From: a virus | IMG/VR virus record: IMGVR_UViG_3300042371_000255 | Location: 1 to 32,162 of that record | Reading direction: 5' to 3' (one strand) | DNA: 32,162 bases | Shown here: positions 30,526 to 32,162 of the stretch, one piece after another | How the letters are laid out: every line of letters starts with the position of its first letter | Numbering within the stretch: the stretch's first letter is position 1 | Position numbers and translations under genes: made by a program | Notes under the pieces: generated by a model | Databases searched by the model: none | What the model was told of the DNA's origin: nothing | Seen by the model: the letters and a program-made list of their open reading frames with translations, nothing else

Positions 30526-31377
30526 TTAAAAGTCAAACGATTTCAGTATGTCGTCTACTTTGCGCTTAACATCGGTACGTAGTATCGAGTCCTCACGTAA
30601 GTCAGTAGCATCTATACCCATCAGTGTGCTCTCGAGTTTGCGACGTGCATCCTCAAGCTTTGGGTCATTAGTAACATTTAAGTTACTCAACATACTGCAG
30701 ATGTCTAGGGCATTACTAACCAACGTATCCCTAAATATCTTTCTCGTCTTATCGTCGGCGTAGTCTAGGCGCTCACTCAACTTACTCATGCAGTCATGCA
30801 ACCTATCCCACATGTCCTGCATAGCATCGTCTAGCTTAGCCTTGTAGTATCCCTCGAACTGAGACTGCAACTCATCTTTAATCTCAGTCCCTACATCGAC
30901 GCGGAAGTCCCCCATCTCGGGGATGGGGAGAAACACATACCTAAACTTAAACCGCTCGGCTATGGTTGTTGCGTCAGGGAATTCGTTTCGGTCAAACAAA
31001 TCGCCAAGCTGAAACGCCGCCGCTGATACCAGTAGCGGATACTGCCTAACGAAGTCTGCCACCAAGTCATTGAACTCCTGCTCGAACTCCCCTAGCTTAG
31101 CCTTGTAGTCAAAGAATACTTTCATAGGCAGTAGGCGTGAGCCACCATCAGACCAAGGCAACGATTGCTCGTAGTGCCAAGACCTAATAGCGGCCGCGTG
31201 TTTCTGTATCTTAGCCAGTGCATCATTACCTGCTAACAAGTGCTTAGATACCGATGCCGCATTTTTACTATGCGCGGACTTTGCGACTACGACCTCATCG
31301 GATGTTTTCTTGTCCATCTTGCGACCAGTCCACACCGATAAGTTTAAGTCTACCAATACTGCTGAGTTCTGTATCAT
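30526..31377 (-). CDS. DUF3150-like protein
   Basis: From ATG 31377 (GGAAGA leader, ATGA overlap) the product has 283 residues. It starts M-I-Q-N-S-A-V-L-V-D-L-N and continues with S-V-W-T-G-R-K, W-H-Y-E-Q-S-L-P-W-S-D, G-S-R-L-L-P-M-K, V-S-A-A-A-F-Q-L-G-D-L-F and R-F-K-F-R-Y-V-F-L-P, which I recognise as DUF3150. The second half is helical. In other phages this family sits with a CobS-like AAA ATPase and a CobT/VWA-like protein, a MoxR-type pair; none is seen here, but the right flank is cut off. No catalytic motif is visible. Confidence 0.8.
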   Translation of the reverse strand: MIQNSAVLVDLNLSVWTGRKMDKKTSDEVVVAKSAHSKNAASVSKHLLAGNDALAKIQKHAAAIRSWHYEQSLPWSDGGSRLLPMKVFFDYKAKLGEFEQEFNDLVADFVRQYPLLVSAAAFQLGDLFDRNEFPDATTIAERFKFRYVFLPIPEMGDFRVDVGTEIKDELQSQFEGYYKAKLDDAMQDMWDRLHDCMSKLSERLDYADDKTRKIFRDTLVSNALDICSMLSNLNVTNDPKLEDARRKLESTLMGIDATDLREDSILRTDVKRKVDDILKSFDF

Positions 31378-31562
31378 TCTTCCTCTCCTTCGTTTAAGTA
31401 ATTCATATCCCAATTTCCATTTTCATAATCCTCTAGTTCTTGGATATAAGTCTGGAGTTCCGTCGTTACTACATCGGGGATGTCTCCCCCGTATAATTGC
31501 TCAATAGTGCCGTCGTCCCACTCTACCTGCACGAACCATTTAGCTACTTTCCGCTCACTCAT
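31374..31562 (-). CDS. Small acidic unknown protein
   Basis: The 62-residue product (K-V-A-K-W-F-V-Q-V-E-W-D-D-G-T) starts with a beta-like segment and becomes very acidic (G-E-E-E end). It is tied to both neighbours by ATGA overlaps, so it may work with the DUF3150-like protein. Confidence 0.65.
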   Translation of the reverse strand: MSERKVAKWFVQVEWDDGTIEQLYGGDIPDVVTTELQTYIQELEDYENGNWDMNYLNEGEEE

Positions 31563-31993
31563 TCTGTCTCTCCTTCAGTGTCCATTGTTGTGAATGTTTC
31601 TAGGTAGTTAAGGGCTTGGATTACACCCGATATTTGATGCGGTTCGCAATAGTATTCTTTGCCTTCCTCGGTTGTAAGATTGACGTTACCCTCGTAGATT
31701 GATATCAACAACTTGTTAGTAACAGATAGTTCTACAACTGATTTAAGTGCATGCTCAAGATTACTTGGACGCCCTTTGCTACGACCTTGGGATACTGTAT
31801 ATACCATATCTGCTAATTCTGCAGGGGCTTCTACCTCTACTTGCTCTGCCTCTTTCATTGCCTTACGGATTTTATACACGATTGCTAAGTCGCATTTAGC
31901 CTGAGTCGCTATTTCTTTTGCAGTCATTTCAGGGTGTTTAGCGCAAAGTTTGCGTGCATGTGCTGTTTTATTTACTTTAAGTGTTTTAGTCAT
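31559..31993 (-). CDS. HTH-type DNA-binding protein
   Basis: The 144-residue product has an N-terminal helix-turn-helix at about residues 22-46 (MTAKEIATQAKCDLAIVYKI), in which E-I-A-T-Q-A precedes the turn. A linker and an alpha-beta C-terminal domain follow (NKLLISIYEGNVNLTTEEGK), ending acidic. GGAG lies upstream of the ATG. It may be a regulator of the early small-gene cluster or a replication accessory factor. Confidence 0.7.
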   Translation of the reverse strand: MTKTLKVNKTAHARKLCAKHPEMTAKEIATQAKCDLAIVYKIRKAMKEAEQVEVEAPAELADMVYTVSQGRSKGRPSNLEHALKSVVELSVTNKLLISIYEGNVNLTTEEGKEYYCEPHQISGVIQALNYLETFTTMDTEGETE

Positions 31994-32029
31994 TTTTAAA
32001 TCTCCAATATGTAAACTACGGTTTATAAA

Positions 32030-32162
32030 TTAAGCTACTTCTTTATCCCATTCGTTACTCTGAATGGTTTCCCACACAGCCTCATCACTACATAGATACT
32101 CGTATTCTTGCATTAGAGTTCTATACAGGTCTTTGGCATGTTCATATAGCGCGTCTTTAACG
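32030..32162 (-). CDS. C-terminal end of a small conserved phage protein (partial)
   Basis: On the minus strand a frame enters from the right edge and stops with TAA at 32032-32030. The last 43 residues read D-L-Y-R-T-L-M-Q-E-Y-E-Y-L, then S-D-E-A-V-W-E-T-I and N-E-W-D-K-E. The E-Y-E-Y-L-x-S-D-E-A-V pattern is common in phage hypothetical proteins as I recall them. Confidence 0.65.
   Translation of the reverse strand, partial: VKDALYEHAKDLYRTLMQEYEYLCSDEAVWETIQSNEWDKEVA

Noticed and set aside
1-32162. CRISPR array, insertion sequence or retroelement
   Set aside because: No regularly spaced direct repeats, no transposase or reverse transcriptase motifs, and no terminal inverted repeats seen.

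Overview
The window looks like the middle of a tailed dsDNA bacteriophage genome, probably podovirus-like and infecting a Gram-negative host. It contains a GTA-type holin and a glycoside-hydrolase-24 endolysin, a run of large Gly/Ala/Gln-rich virion proteins ending in a 2102-residue protein, and a leftward replication block with a PrimPol-helicase, an SSB-like protein, an SNF2-type helicase, small nucleases and a family A DNA polymerase. Gene density is extreme, with 1-4 nt start/stop overlaps throughout. Overall gene content recalls environmental (marine or freshwater) podoviruses, but that is family memory and not a search. Terminase, portal, capsid, integrase and tRNA genes are not visible and presumably lie outside the window.

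Layout. Positions 1-16640 are rightward: the end of an unknown gene, two exported Cys-containing proteins with out-of-frame overlaps, a single-TM coiled-coil protein, holin and endolysin (lysis region, about 0.2-2.9 kb). These are followed by a tail/DNA-stabilisation-like protein, a small conserved protein, and a string of internal-virion or ejection candidates with a GNAT-like gene among them (2.9-16.6 kb). A convergent junction at 16.64-16.86 kb holds a C(UUCG)G hairpin with a T-tract on the minus strand and several further hairpins. Positions 16863-32162 are leftward: a replication and nuclease block (16.9-27.7 kb), a control region with nested dyads (27.76-27.93 kb), and a dense set of very small genes of mostly unknown function (27.9-32.2 kb) containing DUF3310-like and DUF3150-like proteins and HTH proteins.

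How the genes may work together. The leftward set would be expressed early: the small genes first, then polymerase, PrimPol-helicase, SSB-like protein and nucleases to copy and process phage DNA. The rightward set would be late: virion proteins plus the lysis cassette. The most striking point is that the giant virion protein carries an internal segment with the signature of an L,D-transpeptidase (YkuD-like) catalytic domain, with His1014 and Cys1043 in an S-F-G-C-I-N context. This suggests a peptidoglycan-remodelling or anchoring activity delivered with the genome, where a muramidase or transglycosylase would be usual. Several genes shorter than 60 codons (27577-27756, 28564-28740, 29421-29534, 30151-30315) were found by reading the gaps by hand.
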